Positions 16,651 to 25,703 are shown, numbered from the stretch's first letter. The stretch is 64,000 nucleotides of DNA from an uncultured Collinsella sp. (GCA_958403205.1 CATXWM010000005.1:34924-98923), one strand, 5' to 3'. The notes: a model not told the origin generated them from the letters alone. A program made the numbers and translations.

Positions 16651-17480
16651 GCAAGCACTCCACCTCTGCGCTCACCATGCGCGATGCGCTCTACGAGGCT
16701 CCCGGCCCCAAGATGCGCGCCAAGATTCGCATCGGCACCGCCATCTCGCTTGTTGCCGTCGCCGCGCTCGTCGTCCTCGTGTTGCAGCGCTTTTATGTGA
16801 CCGGTCAGCTTTCGGTCCACTATTGGTATTTCTTTACGCACCTCACCACCTGGAAGTTCTTGCTTGCCGGCTTTGAGGGCACCGTTAAAGTCGCACTCAG
16901 CGCCGGCGCCATCGCGCTGGTGCTGGGCCTAGCCCTTATGCTCGGCCGCACCAGCGATATTAAGCCACTGCAGCTGGTCTGCCGCGTGCTCACCGATTTC
17001 TTCCGCGGCGTGCCGAGCCTGCTGTTCATCTACTTCTTCTTTTTGGTGCTGCCTCAGTACAAGATTGCGCTGCCGTCGTTTTGGATGCTCACGCTTCCTG
17101 TCGCGCTCGCTGCAGCCGGCGTACTTGCCGAGATCTTCCGTGCCGGCGTCAACGCCGTGCCGCGCGGCCAGGTCGAAGCCGCCCAGGCGCTCGGTCTCTC
17201 CAAGGCTAAAATCACCTTTAAAATCGTATTGCCGCAGGCTATTCGATTTATCATTCCGTCGTTGATTTCGCAGCTTGTGGTCGTGGTCAAGGACACCACC
17301 GTCGCCTATGTGGTGAGCTACCCCGACCTCATGCAAAACGCCCGCGTGCTCATTACCAACTACGACGCTCTCGTGTCGGTCTACCTGGTAATCGCGGTCA
17401 TCTATATCCTCATCAACGTCGCGATCAACAAGGCCGCTGTCTACGTTTCGCACAAGACCGGCGCGACCATCATCCGCTAA
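16647..17480 (+). CDS. Amino-acid ABC transporter permease 2
   Basis: 277 residues, longer than permease 1 because of an N-terminal cytoplasmic leader of about 30 residues before the first helix. The HisQ/GlnP-type core has FFRGVPSLLFIYFFFL and the coupling loop VPRGQVEAAQALGLSKAKITFKI. It pairs with permease 1 to form the channel of a GluCD-like transporter. The start overlaps the previous stop. The ATPase gene follows after 36 bp. Confidence 0.9.
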   Translation: MSKHSTSALTMRDALYEAPGPKMRAKIRIGTAISLVAVAALVVLVLQRFYVTGQLSVHYWYFFTHLTTWKFLLAGFEGTVKVALSAGAIALVLGLALMLGRTSDIKPLQLVCRVLTDFFRGVPSLLFIYFFFLVLPQYKIALPSFWMLTLPVALAAAGVLAEIFRAGVNAVPRGQVEAAQALGLSKAKITFKIVLPQAIRFIIPSLISQLVVVVKDTTVAYVVSYPDLMQNARVLITNYDALVSVYLVIAVIYILINVAINKAAVYVSHKTGATIIR

Positions 17481-17516
17481 TGCTTTACCATTTCGAGTCA
17501 TAAGGAGCCGAGTACC

Positions 17517-18281
17517 ATGGCACAGAGCACCTCTTCCACCGGCAATCAGCCGCTGATCGAGCTCAGACACGTCGATAAGCACTATGGCGAGCTACACGTT
17601 CTCAACGACATCAATCTGTCGGTTGACCGCGGCGAAGTCGTCGTTGTGATTGGCCCCTCGGGCTCGGGCAAGTCGACCATGTGCCGCACCATCAACCGCC
17701 TGGAAACCATCGACTCGGGCGAGATTCTCATCGAGGGCGAGCCCCTGCCGCAGGAAGGCAAGGATCTTGCCCGCATGCGTGCCGAGCTGGGCATGGTGTT
17801 CCAACAGTTTAACCTGTTTGCACATATGACGGTACTGCAGAACGTCATGCTGGGACCGGTCGATGTGCTGGGCGTGTCCAAGGAGGAGGCTCGTGAGCGC
17901 GCCATGGACCTGCTGAGCCGCGTAGGCGTTGCCGAGCAGGCCGATAAGGTGCCCGCGCAGCTCTCGGGCGGCCAACAGCAGCGCGTGGCCATCGCCCGTT
18001 CACTTGCCATGCAGCCCAAGGCCATGCTCTTTGACGAGCCCACGAGCGCGCTTGACCCCGAGATGATCAACGAGGTGCTCGAGGTCATGGTGCGCTTGGC
18101 CCAGCAGGGCATGACAATGATCGTCATCACGCACGAGATGAACTTCGCCCGCCGCGTGGCCGACCGCGTCGTGTTTATGGCCGACGGCCAGATCGTGGAA
18201 ACCGGCACGCCCGACGAGTTCTTCGACCATCCCCAGACCAAGCGCGCCCAGGACTTCCTCAACTCCATTAAGGGCCACTAA
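17517..18281 (+). CDS. Amino-acid ABC transporter ATP-binding protein (GlnQ/GluA type)
   Basis: 254 residues, normal for GlnQ. Walker A is GPSGSGKST, the Q-loop lies in GMVFQQFNLF, the signature is LSGGQQQR, Walker B/D-loop is LFDEPTSALDPE and the H-loop is VITHEMNF. It energises uptake by the two permeases. AAGGAG lies a few bases before the ATG. It completes a binding protein-permease-permease-ATPase operon. Confidence 0.94.
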   Translation: MAQSTSSTGNQPLIELRHVDKHYGELHVLNDINLSVDRGEVVVVIGPSGSGKSTMCRTINRLETIDSGEILIEGEPLPQEGKDLARMRAELGMVFQQFNLFAHMTVLQNVMLGPVDVLGVSKEEARERAMDLLSRVGVAEQADKVPAQLSGGQQQRVAIARSLAMQPKAMLFDEPTSALDPEMINEVLEVMVRLAQQGMTMIVITHEMNFARRVADRVVFMADGQIVETGTPDEFFDHPQTKRAQDFLNSIKGH

Positions 18282-18368
18282 CCAGCCGCCCCGTGGGACA
18301 AATCCATCGAAAGTGTTGTCCTACGTCTCTCATGCGCCCTGTCACCTTCAGATTCGAAAGCTACACCT

Positions 18369-19178
18369 ATGATCGGAACTCGTACTTCATCGTCCTACAC
18401 CCCGCACGTCGACGTCGCCCCCGCCGACCGCCCACTCATCCTCGTCGCGCCGCGCTGGGAAGAGGCAAAGCCGTTTTTGAGTGAAACGCTCTCCCCCAAC
18501 GAGGAAATCGCCAGCGTCTTTGTCGATGCCATCCTTGCCGCCGGCGGCCTGCCGCTGCAGATGTCCATCACCGAAGATATTGATGCTATCCGTCATTACG
18601 TCGATATCGCCGACGGCATCGCCATTCCCGGCGGCCCCGATGTCAATCCCAAACGTTGGGGCGATGATCGACCCTACGACCCCACCCTCTGCTGCGAGAT
18701 CCGCGATAGCTTTGAGTTTAAGCTGGTCGGCGAGGTGCTCCGCGCCAAAAAGCCGCTCTTTACCACCTGCCGCGGCACGCAGTTGCTCAATGTCGCCACT
18801 GGCGGCACCCTGTGCATGGACGTGCCGAGCCTGGGTGCGCGCGAGGGTCGCACGCAGTGGCGTCACACCCACGTGCTCAACGATCCCGTGCACCCCGTCG
18901 AGGTCGTGCCGGGCTCGCTGCTGGAACGCGCGGTTGGCGGGCACAGGCTAATCCAGACCAACTCCGCACACCACTGCTGCGTCGATCGCCTGGGTAAAAG
19001 TACGCGCTTGGTCGCCAAGGCAACCGATGGCGTTCCTGAGTGCATCGAGGTCGAAGGCCAGCCATTCTGTCTAGGCGTGCAATGGCACCCTGAGTACACG
19101 TGGAAAACGCTCGAGACCGACTTTAACCTGTGGAAGTCGTTTGTCGAGGCAGCGGCAAAGGTTAAGCAGGCTCGCTAG
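18369..19178 (+). CDS. Gamma-glutamyl-GABA hydrolase-like class I glutamine amidotransferase (peptidase C26)
   Basis: 269 residues. The nucleophile elbow TTCRGTQLLN places Cys134, and GVQWHPEY supplies the His/Glu of the triad. The oxyanion region is AIPGGPDVNP. This is the PuuD/C26 group that hydrolyses gamma-glutamyl amides. It follows the amino-acid ABC operon by 87 bp, so it may process a gamma-glutamyl compound imported by it; that link is inferred. The ribosome site is weak (CGAAAG). A strong terminator follows. Confidence 0.85.
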   Translation: MIGTRTSSSYTPHVDVAPADRPLILVAPRWEEAKPFLSETLSPNEEIASVFVDAILAAGGLPLQMSITEDIDAIRHYVDIADGIAIPGGPDVNPKRWGDDRPYDPTLCCEIRDSFEFKLVGEVLRAKKPLFTTCRGTQLLNVATGGTLCMDVPSLGAREGRTQWRHTHVLNDPVHPVEVVPGSLLERAVGGHRLIQTNSAHHCCVDRLGKSTRLVAKATDGVPECIEVEGQPFCLGVQWHPEYTWKTLETDFNLWKSFVEAAAKVKQAR

Positions 19179-19199
19179 CTAACGAATCGCACAACAGAC

Positions 19200-19242
19200 A
19201 AGGGTGCCCCGCCGGCCACATGGTCCGACGGGGCACCCTTTT
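19200..19242 (+). terminator. Terminator after the C26 hydrolase gene
   Basis: Arms built on AAGGGTGCCCCG and CGGGGCACCCTT, then a T-run. It closes the amino-acid transport/hydrolase region. The convergent Hpt gene ends at 19284. Confidence 0.8.
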
Positions 19243-19283
19243 GCCTATATGCGGCAGGCACACAGCCCAAGGCCCGCAAGCTC

Positions 19284-19640
19284 TTATTCAGCCGCCTCGC
19301 GCAGGGCCGACATCGTAGCCGCATATTGCTGCTGCAGCGCATGCATTCCCTCGCGAGCGCCGTCAACGGCATCGGCGCCGCGCAGCGCCTCGGTCACCAC
19401 GACCGCCGGCTCGTACAGATTATCGAATCCCAGGTTCTGGCTCACGCCCTTGAGCGTGTGCGCTGCCATAAACGCACCTTCGGCGTCTCCTGCCGCCATG
19501 GCGGCCTCCAGCTTGTCCATGCTCTCGTCATCCAAAAACTTGAGGGCAAAGTGGGCAAGCATTTCCCCGCCCATCAGCCGAGCGCACGCGTCATCATAAT
19601 TAGCGCCGATCTTCTCATACGCCTCACGCATGGAAATCAT
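19284..19640 (-). CDS. Hpt-domain phosphotransfer protein
   Basis: 118 residues, all-helical. The phosphoacceptor motif AAHTLKGVSQNLGF places His61 in the canonical Hpt helix. Such proteins relay phosphate between hybrid kinases and response regulators. It is encoded 23 bp after the REC/HD-GYP protein and probably in the same transcript, which suggests it phosphorylates or dephosphorylates that REC domain. No hybrid kinase is present nearby. AAGGAG precedes the ATG by nine bases. Confidence 0.88.
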   Translation of the reverse strand: MISMREAYEKIGANYDDACARLMGGEMLAHFALKFLDDESMDKLEAAMAAGDAEGAFMAAHTLKGVSQNLGFDNLYEPAVVVTEALRGADAVDGAREGMHALQQQYAATMSALREAAE

Positions 19641-19663
19641 GGATTAAAACTCCTTTGGTCAAA

Positions 19664-21544
19664 CTAAATCGTGGGAAACGCAACAACGTCGGCGGGGCGT
19701 GCCAACGTCTCGGCAATACGGTCTTGCACCTCGAGCAGGCAGTCGAGCAACAGCGGGTTAAAGGTGCCGCACTTACCGTCCAGGATCATCTGGATCGCCT
19801 CCTTGTGCGGGATAGCATCCTTGTACACACGCACGCTCGTCAGCGCATCGTACACGTCGGCCACCGAAACCACCTGGGCGGCAATGGGAATTTCGTCGCC
19901 CTTAAGGCCATCGGGATAACCCTTGCCGTCCCAGCGCTCGTGATGCCAACGCGCAATCTGGTACGCATATTCCATAAGCGCATTGCCGGCGTGATGGCTA
20001 CCCAGCTCAAGCAGCATGTCGGCGCCGATCGTGGTATGCGTCTTCATAATCTCGAACTCCTCGGGCGTAAGGCGTCCGGGCTTGTTGAGAATCGCATCGT
20101 CAATCGACATCTTGCCGATATCGTGCAGTGCCGAAGCCAGGGCGATCGTGGAGCGTTCCTCATTGTCGAGGGAGATCGTGCCGCTACGCTGGACCAGACA
20201 GCCAAGCAGCAGCTCGGTCAGCTTCTCGATATTCGTAACGTGCCTGCCGCTCTCGCCGTTGCGAAGCTCCATGACGCCGGCCATGATGTCGATGAGCATG
20301 CGACTGTTCTTGACGCGCTCATTGTACTGCTGGGACAGCAGGCTCGTCAGGCGGCGCTGTTTGGCGTATAGGCGGATGGTATTGCTTACACGGCGGCGCA
20401 CGACACGGGAGTCAAACGGGCGGTTGATATAGTCTGAGGCGCCCAGCTCGTACGCGCGCAGAACCATATCATCGGAATCTTCGCTCGAAATCATGATGAC
20501 AGGCAGATTGTCACTAACCGATCGGCGCGACAGACCGGCCAGCACCTCAAAGCCGCTTATGCCCGGCATGACAATGTCCAGCAGCACGAGCGACAACTCA
20601 TCGCCATAGCGATCGACCATGTCGAGCGCCGCGCGACCGTTATCAGCCTCGAGGATGCAATACTCATCCTTGAGCATCTCGTTGAGAATGGCTCGGTTCA
20701 TCTCGGAGTCATCGACAATAAGCACCAAAGGCTTTTCGCTTTGGAAGGCCTCGATGGAATCGGCATCAGTCACGACCGTACCGGCTTTTGCCTTAGCGCG
20801 GCTCAATAACTGGACAGCACGGCCAACGCCCTCATCGACCGTCTCGCCATGAATGCGAACGCCACCAACACATGCCGTCAAGCTCACGTACTCATGGCCC
20901 GGAATAATCGTGGAATGAACGGCTTCGGATACCTGATGCAGGCGACGGGCGAAGTCATCGGAGGGAATATTGGGCATGACGACCACAAACTTGTCGCAGC
21001 CATAGCGCACAAGCTCGTCAGTCGAACGAATTCCGCTGCGTATGGCTGTCGCCACAGCACCGAGTGCAAGGTCGCCGGCATGATGGCCGCAGGTATCGTT
21101 GAAGACCCTAAAATCATCAAGGTCGATCACCGCCACACCGGCCTTCATGCGGGCGCTACGGAGCTTTTCCTCGTAATATCGGCGATTGCGCACGCCCGTC
21201 AGCACGTCGGTGTAGACAAGGTCCTCTTCTGTGGCCTCTTGCTCATCAATCGGACGCACCATCAGCAAGACGTGAGGCTCGCCCTCGACCTTTAGAGGGC
21301 GCAGACGGGCGCGGTACTCAACACCATCGTTGAGCAGTTGCTCCGACACCTCACCCGAATCTGCCAAGGCCTCAAGACTCGACTGACGCAGACAAGGGCA
21401 GCGATCGCCGGCGAGCAAGCAGTTAGGCTCGCTCTTAATCTGATCGGCCGACAGCAAACGCACCACGGGGTAGGTCTGCGCGACGCGGGCGACCTCGGCG
21501 GCAGCCTCCTCGTCGGTTAGATTGGCCTCGTGATTATTGAGCAT
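19664..21544 (-). CDS. Three-module signalling protein: degenerate GGDEF, receiver, HD-GYP
   Basis: 626 residues. Residues 1-105 form an N-terminal sensor-like region. Residues 108-265 resemble a GGDEF domain (YTDVLTGVRNRRYY), but the active-site loop reads RYGCDKF instead of RYGGDEF, so cyclase activity is unlikely. A receiver domain starts near 273 (LVLIVDDSE) with phosphoacceptor D323. The C-terminal HD-GYP domain has HDIGK (474-478) and HHERWDGKGYPDG (534-546), the complete phosphodiesterase motif for cyclic dinucleotides. Known family function is c-di-GMP (rarely cGAMP) hydrolysis. The Hpt gene downstream is the likely partner. Confidence 0.88.
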   Translation of the reverse strand: MLNNHEANLTDEEAAAEVARVAQTYPVVRLLSADQIKSEPNCLLAGDRCPCLRQSSLEALADSGEVSEQLLNDGVEYRARLRPLKVEGEPHVLLMVRPIDEQEATEEDLVYTDVLTGVRNRRYYEEKLRSARMKAGVAVIDLDDFRVFNDTCGHHAGDLALGAVATAIRSGIRSTDELVRYGCDKFVVVMPNIPSDDFARRLHQVSEAVHSTIIPGHEYVSLTACVGGVRIHGETVDEGVGRAVQLLSRAKAKAGTVVTDADSIEAFQSEKPLVLIVDDSEMNRAILNEMLKDEYCILEADNGRAALDMVDRYGDELSLVLLDIVMPGISGFEVLAGLSRRSVSDNLPVIMISSEDSDDMVLRAYELGASDYINRPFDSRVVRRRVSNTIRLYAKQRRLTSLLSQQYNERVKNSRMLIDIMAGVMELRNGESGRHVTNIEKLTELLLGCLVQRSGTISLDNEERSTIALASALHDIGKMSIDDAILNKPGRLTPEEFEIMKTHTTIGADMLLELGSHHAGNALMEYAYQIARWHHERWDGKGYPDGLKGDEIPIAAQVVSVADVYDALTSVRVYKDAIPHKEAIQMILDGKCGTFNPLLLDCLLEVQDRIAETLARPADVVAFPTI

Positions 21545-21755
21545 ATGGGGCCCTTTCGATAGTTTCGCATGGTAGCGGTGGGTTCCAAATGTTACAAGGG
21601 TAACACCTTGCCGATGCAGGTAAGCACGTGAATGCTGTTACATTTTTATGAGTTGGCAGACGGTGCGATTGAAGCCGCAGGCGTGAGGTTTTGAGCACAT
21701 TTGTTAACACGGCCGAAACGTTTGCGGGTGAAGGCTGTTTTGATTTTTACGGCTG

Positions 21756-22553
21756 CTAGAGCTCCAGGATGCCACGGACAGTCTGGGCAGCCGCTGCCGG
21801 GCGATCGCGCAGGCCGTTGTGCGCGCCGGGAACCATTACGAGCGGACAGTCCAAAAGCTCAGCCGCCATCCTCGTGCCCGCCTCGCGGGGCGTGCCAATC
21901 GAGAGCTCACCCAAAAGCACGGCGGCCACCGTTTTCGACGCGCGAACGCTATCCCAATCGGGAACGCAGGTCATAGTAATCCCGTATTCGTTCGCCATGA
22001 AACTGCGGCCGTTGCGCAGAGCATGCTTGGCTTCTGCCTCGGTTAACTTGGGGGCCTCAGGGTCCGAATCGCCGATGGCGCCCAAGAAGGCCCGTAATAC
22101 CCTGGAGACCTTTCCCGCGGCGATCATCTCGAGCAAAACCGGGGCCGCACCCAGGCCGGCGCCCTCATCCGTCACGGCGGGTTCATGCAGAATCGCACGC
22201 GGGATTATGGCGGGGTTTGCACGGAGAAGCTCCAGCGCCACCAGCGTACCGGCACTGTGCGCGAGCACGTTTGCCGGAGCGCCAATATGCTCGATAACGG
22301 TCTGCAGATCGGCGGCCTGGACGGCGAGGTCGTAGCGTCCGTCTGCAGCGTCGCCGCTCTCGCCGCAGCCGCGGCGATCGTAGGCGATGACGCGGTAGTC
22401 ACAGGCGAGCTCGCGGGCGATACCGTCAAAAAAGACACCGTCGACGCACGCACCGTGCACGCACACCAAAGCGGGTGCATCGGACGATACAACCGGACCG
22501 GCATACTCGCGGCAGGCGATCGTGGTGCCCGCATTCTCGACCGTAAAATCCAT
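21756..22553 (-). CDS. Alpha/beta-hydrolase fold protein
   Basis: 265 residues. The oxyanion segment is CVHGACVDGV, the nucleophile elbow AHSAGT has Ser100, and the terminal histidine lies in PGAHNGLRDRP near residue 247. This is the broad esterase/haloperoxidase-like group; the substrate is not predictable. The gene is monocistronic, with 210 bp of featureless sequence after it and a 32-nt palindrome upstream at 22576-22607. Confidence 0.8.
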   Translation of the reverse strand: MDFTVENAGTTIACREYAGPVVSSDAPALVCVHGACVDGVFFDGIARELACDYRVIAYDRRGCGESGDAADGRYDLAVQAADLQTVIEHIGAPANVLAHSAGTLVALELLRANPAIIPRAILHEPAVTDEGAGLGAAPVLLEMIAAGKVSRVLRAFLGAIGDSDPEAPKLTEAEAKHALRNGRSFMANEYGITMTCVPDWDSVRASKTVAAVLLGELSIGTPREAGTRMAAELLDCPLVMVPGAHNGLRDRPAAAAQTVRGILEL

Positions 22554-22575
22554 GTTGTGCCCCCATCATCAACGC

Positions 22576-22607
22576 CCATCCAGTTGTACATCAGTACGAT
22601 TGGATGG
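22576..22607. promoter_or_regulatory. Palindrome between divergent hydrolase and radical SAM genes
   Basis: CCATCCA and TGGATGG arms with inner GTAC/GTAC pairing around ATCA. It lies 22 bp upstream of the hydrolase start. The operator role is inferred from position and symmetry. Confidence 0.35.
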
Positions 22608-22778
22608 ACCCGCATTTCCTTACGCCTTGTTAACAGATTAACTGTACCCGACCCGATACCTTTCATGACGCGGCATCGAAGGCAGAGTTAAAAAACGAAA
22701 CCTGCAAAGCACAAGCCCGGACCATACGTTGGAGCCGATGCTATGCTTAAGGTTAATTGTCTTGAGGAGCTTTTACCT

Positions 22779-23555
22779 ATGTCTACGTTTCTAAATGCCA
22801 GCCCCATCTTTGGGCCCGTTCGCAGCCGTCGCCTGGGCCTTTCGCTCGGCGTCAACATGATGCCGACCAGCGGCAAAATCTGCACGTTCGACTGCATCTA
22901 CTGCGAGAACGGTCTCAACGCCGAGCGCCCCTGCCACGAGCCGTACAACACAGCTGCCGTGGTACTCGACGCGCTCGAGGCAAAGCTGCGCGAGATGGCA
23001 GCCGAGGGCGAGCTCCCCGATGTGATCACCTTCGCAGGCAACGGCGAGCCCACCGCCGCACCGGAGTTTCCGCAGGCCATCGCCGGCGCTGTCGCGCTGC
23101 GCGACGAGCTTGCCCCAAACTCCAAGATCGCCGTGCTCTCCAACGGCACGCGCGCCGACCGCCCCGAGGTGCACGACGCGCTCATGATGGTCGACGACAA
23201 CATTCTTAAGCTCGATACGGTCGACCCGGCATTTATCCAGCTGCTCGACCAACCCGTTGGCCCCTACGATGTAGAGCACCAGATCGAGACGTTCGCGAGC
23301 TTTAACGGTCACGTTATTATTCAGACGATGTTTTTGACCGGCGAGTATCGGGGCAAGTCCCTCGACAATACCGGCGAAGATTACGTTGGCCCTTGGCTCG
23401 CGGCACTCGAGCGCATTCGTCCGCAGGAGGCGACCATCTACACGGTGGCGCGCGAGACACCGGTCGCCGGCCTTGCCAAAGCAGCGCCCGAGGTGCTCGA
23501 TACGATCGCCGCACGCGTGCGCGCCCTCGGCACCCCCTGCCAGGTGAGCTACTAG
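22779..23555 (+). CDS. Radical SAM enzyme of unknown substrate
   Basis: 258 residues from the ATG at 22779, nine bases after GAGGAG; the frame is open 12 codons further upstream without a better site. The SAM [4Fe-4S] motif is C35-TFD-C39-IY-C42, followed by the FAGNGEPT glycine-rich SAM contact and VLSNGT. It resembles COG0731-type radical SAM proteins (the wyosine-related and activase-like group). No substrate protein or partner enzyme is adjacent. The role is unknown. Confidence 0.8.
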   Translation: MSTFLNASPIFGPVRSRRLGLSLGVNMMPTSGKICTFDCIYCENGLNAERPCHEPYNTAAVVLDALEAKLREMAAEGELPDVITFAGNGEPTAAPEFPQAIAGAVALRDELAPNSKIAVLSNGTRADRPEVHDALMMVDDNILKLDTVDPAFIQLLDQPVGPYDVEHQIETFASFNGHVIIQTMFLTGEYRGKSLDNTGEDYVGPWLAALERIRPQEATIYTVARETPVAGLAKAAPEVLDTIAARVRALGTPCQVSY

Positions 23556-23596
23556 CAAAACCACGCAGCAGCTAGTGCCCGCCATCCCGCCCCATC

Positions 23597-23663
23597 AGTT
23601 GCGGTGATATAGTTCCTATTTGTGCTGTTAAACCGCTTAAATCGGAACTATATCACCGCAACT
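23597..23663 (+). terminator. Perfect 20-bp inverted repeat after the radical SAM gene
   Basis: Arms 23597-23616 and 23644-23663 are perfect complements, centred on TGCGGTGATATAGTTCC, with a 27-nt loop and TTTTAT after the right arm. It lies 41 bp past the stop. The long AT-containing stem is unlike other terminators here. Confidence 0.6.
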
Positions 23664-23715
23664 TTTATGGACGCATGGGTGGGCTATACTAGCTGCGGAT
23701 GAAAGGAAGTTAGCC

Positions 23716-24603
23716 ATGTTTGACAACGGACCCGTACCCGGCCGCAACGACGCCTGCTGGTGCGGCAGCGGTAAGAAATACAAGAAATGCCATAGCGCCT
23801 TCGACGAGCGCCTCGAGCGCTTGTGGGAAGAGGGCTGGGAGGTTCTGCCCCGCACGCTCTACAAGACGCCCGCCGATATCGAGGGCATCAAGCGCTCGGC
23901 CGCCATCAACGTGGGCGTGCTCGATTACGTAGGCGAGCACATCGCCGCGGGCATGACTACCAACCAGATCGACCAGATGATCTACGACTACACCGTCGAG
24001 CACGGTGGTACGCCGGCCGACCTCAACTACGAGGGCTATCCTAAGAGCGTGTGCACCTCGATCAACGACGTGGTCTGCCACGGCATTCCCTGCGATGCGG
24101 ATGTGCTGCACGAGGGCGACATCATCAACGTGGACTGCTCCACGATCTTGGACGGCTACTTTAGCGACTCGAGCCGCATGTTCTGTATCGGCGAGGTCTC
24201 GGCCGAGCGCCAGCGCCTGGTCGACGTCACCCGCGCCAGCGTGGAGGCGGGCCTGGCAGCCGTCAAGCCATGGCTGCCGTTGTCCGTGATGGCCGAGGCC
24301 GTGCAAAAGACGGTCGAGGACGCCGGCTTTAGCGTGGTGCGCGAGTACGGCGGACACGGCATCGGTAAGGAGTTCCACGAGGACCCGTTTGTGGGCTTTA
24401 CCACCGAGGCGCCCGATGTGGACACCATCATGGCTCCGGGCATGGTCTTTACCATCGAGCCCATGGTCAACGCCGGGGCGCCCGACATTAAGATTAGCAA
24501 GGGCGACGGCTGGTGCGTGCGCACCAAGGACGGCAGCGACTCGGCCCAGTGCGAGGTACAGCTCGTGGTGACCGAGGATGGCTACGAGCTGCTGAGCTGG
24601 TAG
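23716..24603 (+). CDS. map: Methionine aminopeptidase type I with N-terminal SEC-C zinc motif
   Basis: 295 residues. Residues 9-26 carry a SEC-C motif (CWCGSGKKYKKCH) as in SecA tails, which binds zinc and can dock to the ribosome. The catalytic M24 domain follows with metal ligands in NVDCS, the second aspartate in SDSSR, GHGIGKEFHE, FTIEPM and QCEVQLVV. It removes initiator methionine co-translationally. SEC-C-tagged MetAPs are known in actinobacteria and clostridia, usually alongside a ribosomal-operon paralogue. GAAAGGAAG precedes the ATG. It is monocistronic with its own terminator. Confidence 0.93.
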   Translation: MFDNGPVPGRNDACWCGSGKKYKKCHSAFDERLERLWEEGWEVLPRTLYKTPADIEGIKRSAAINVGVLDYVGEHIAAGMTTNQIDQMIYDYTVEHGGTPADLNYEGYPKSVCTSINDVVCHGIPCDADVLHEGDIINVDCSTILDGYFSDSSRMFCIGEVSAERQRLVDVTRASVEAGLAAVKPWLPLSVMAEAVQKTVEDAGFSVVREYGGHGIGKEFHEDPFVGFTTEAPDVDTIMAPGMVFTIEPMVNAGAPDIKISKGDGWCVRTKDGSDSAQCEVQLVVTEDGYELLSW

Positions 24604-24612
24604 CTGTAGATG

Positions 24613-24661
24613 CGCCGGGCTTCGCGATGGATATGTTAACCATCGCGAAGCCCGGCGTTTT
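24613..24661 (+). terminator. Terminator of the methionine aminopeptidase gene
   Basis: 18-bp perfect arms (24613-24630 and 24640-24657) with a 9-nt loop and a T-run. Confidence 0.88.
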
Positions 24662-24670
24662 ATTTGAACG

Positions 24671-24719
24671 TTTTGCCTGATACAACCTGCCAAAATAAAC
24701 CTGTCCCTTTTTGGCAGGT
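24671..24719 (+). repeat. REP element, AACCTGCC type, copy 2
   Basis: AACCTGCCAAAATAAACC and CTTTTTGGCAGGT pair. It lies just before the ribosome site of the D-2-hydroxyacid dehydrogenase gene. The stem variant GGCAGG restores full complementarity relative to GGTAGG in copies 1 and 3. Confidence 0.7.
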
Positions 24720-24738
24720 CGAGCGGAGAGGACTGCTT

Positions 24739-25674
24739 GTGAACATCCTGGTTTTGTTGCCCGTCAACGACCGCCATCGCGCAATTCTTGAGTCGAGCGC
24801 TCCGGGCGAGGACTTTATCTACACGAGCGCCGACGCCGCCACGCGCGATCAGGTCGCCGATGCCGACGTGATCTTGGGCAACATCGACCCTGACATGCTC
24901 ACGGCATGCGAGCATCTCCAGCTGTTGCAACTGCAGACCGCGGGCTATGACGATTACTTGGCCGCCGGCACCGTGCCAGCCGACGCTAAGCTTTCCTGCT
25001 CGGTGGGCGCCTACGGCCAGGCCGTGAGCGAGCACATGTTTGCCATGGTCCTTTCCATGATGAAGCGCCTGCCCGGCTATCACGACTTGCAGCGCGAGCA
25101 TCGCTGGGAGGATTTGGGGCCGGTCACCTCGCTCAAAAATGCCAATGTGCTGGTGCTGGGCGCGGGCGACATTGGTGGCCACTTTGCCACGCTATGCCGC
25201 AGCATGGGCGCGCACGTCCGCGGCATCAAGCGCCATCCGCTCGTCTACCCCATTGTGTTTGAGGACATGGACGGCATGGACGCCCTGCCCGAGCGCCTGG
25301 CCGAAGCTGACATCGTCGCATCCTTTATGCCCAGCACACCCGAGACCCGCGGCCTGGCGAACGCCGAGTTCTTCGCCGCGATGAAACCGGGCGCCTTCTT
25401 TGCCAACGGCGGCCGCGGCGACCTTGTGGTCGCCGACGACTTGGTTGCCGCCCTGGAGTCGGGACATCTCGCCGGCGCCGCGGTCGACGTCACCGACCCC
25501 GAGCCGCTGCCTGATACAAGCCCCCTGTGGGATGCGCCCAACATGCTCATCACGCCACACGTCTCCGGCTGGTTCCACCTGGCAGCCACGCTCAACAATG
25601 TGGTCGACATTGCCGCAGAGAATCTGCGTCACCTGCAAGCCGGCGAGACCCTGCGCTGTTGGATTGAACATTAA
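24739..25674 (+). CDS. D-2-hydroxyacid dehydrogenase (NAD-dependent, SerA-like)
   Basis: 311 residues from the GTG at 24739 after GGAGAGGA; the frame extends upstream only through a REP element. The NAD-binding motif is LGAGDIGGHFATLCRSMGA. Catalytic Arg lies in NGGRGDLV, the Glu in DVTDPEPLP and the His in ITPHVSG. This family reduces 2-keto acids to D-hydroxy acids or oxidises D-3-phosphoglycerate; the small size without an ACT domain argues against a regulated SerA. The exact substrate is open. A family B hairpin set starts right after its stop. Confidence 0.85.
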   Translation: MNILVLLPVNDRHRAILESSAPGEDFIYTSADAATRDQVADADVILGNIDPDMLTACEHLQLLQLQTAGYDDYLAAGTVPADAKLSCSVGAYGQAVSEHMFAMVLSMMKRLPGYHDLQREHRWEDLGPVTSLKNANVLVLGAGDIGGHFATLCRSMGAHVRGIKRHPLVYPIVFEDMDGMDALPERLAEADIVASFMPSTPETRGLANAEFFAAMKPGAFFANGGRGDLVVADDLVAALESGHLAGAAVDVTDPEPLPDTSPLWDAPNMLITPHVSGWFHLAATLNNVVDIAAENLRHLQAGETLRCWIEH

Positions 25675-25676
25675 GA

Positions 25677-25703
25677 ATTACGCCGTTTTACAAACGGCGT
25701 AAT
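25677..25703 (+). terminator. Stop-adjacent hairpin heading family B copy B2
   Basis: ATTACGCCGTTT and AAACGGCGTAAT with a 3-nt loop, starting 3 bp after the TAA. It is followed by GAGCCGACGCTGC. The stems at 63679-63706 and 63729-63752 have other sequences but are followed by nearly the same CGACGCTGC tail. Confidence 0.75.

Noticed and set aside
22743..22778. Upstream ATG of the radical SAM frame as the true start
   Set aside because: No ribosome site before it, whereas GAGGAG is well placed for the ATG at 22779, where family similarity also begins.
24664..24738. ATG at 24664 as the start of the D-2-hydroxyacid dehydrogenase
   Set aside because: The 25 extra codons are the translated REP element; the GTG at 24739 has the ribosome site and begins the Rossmann-like fold.
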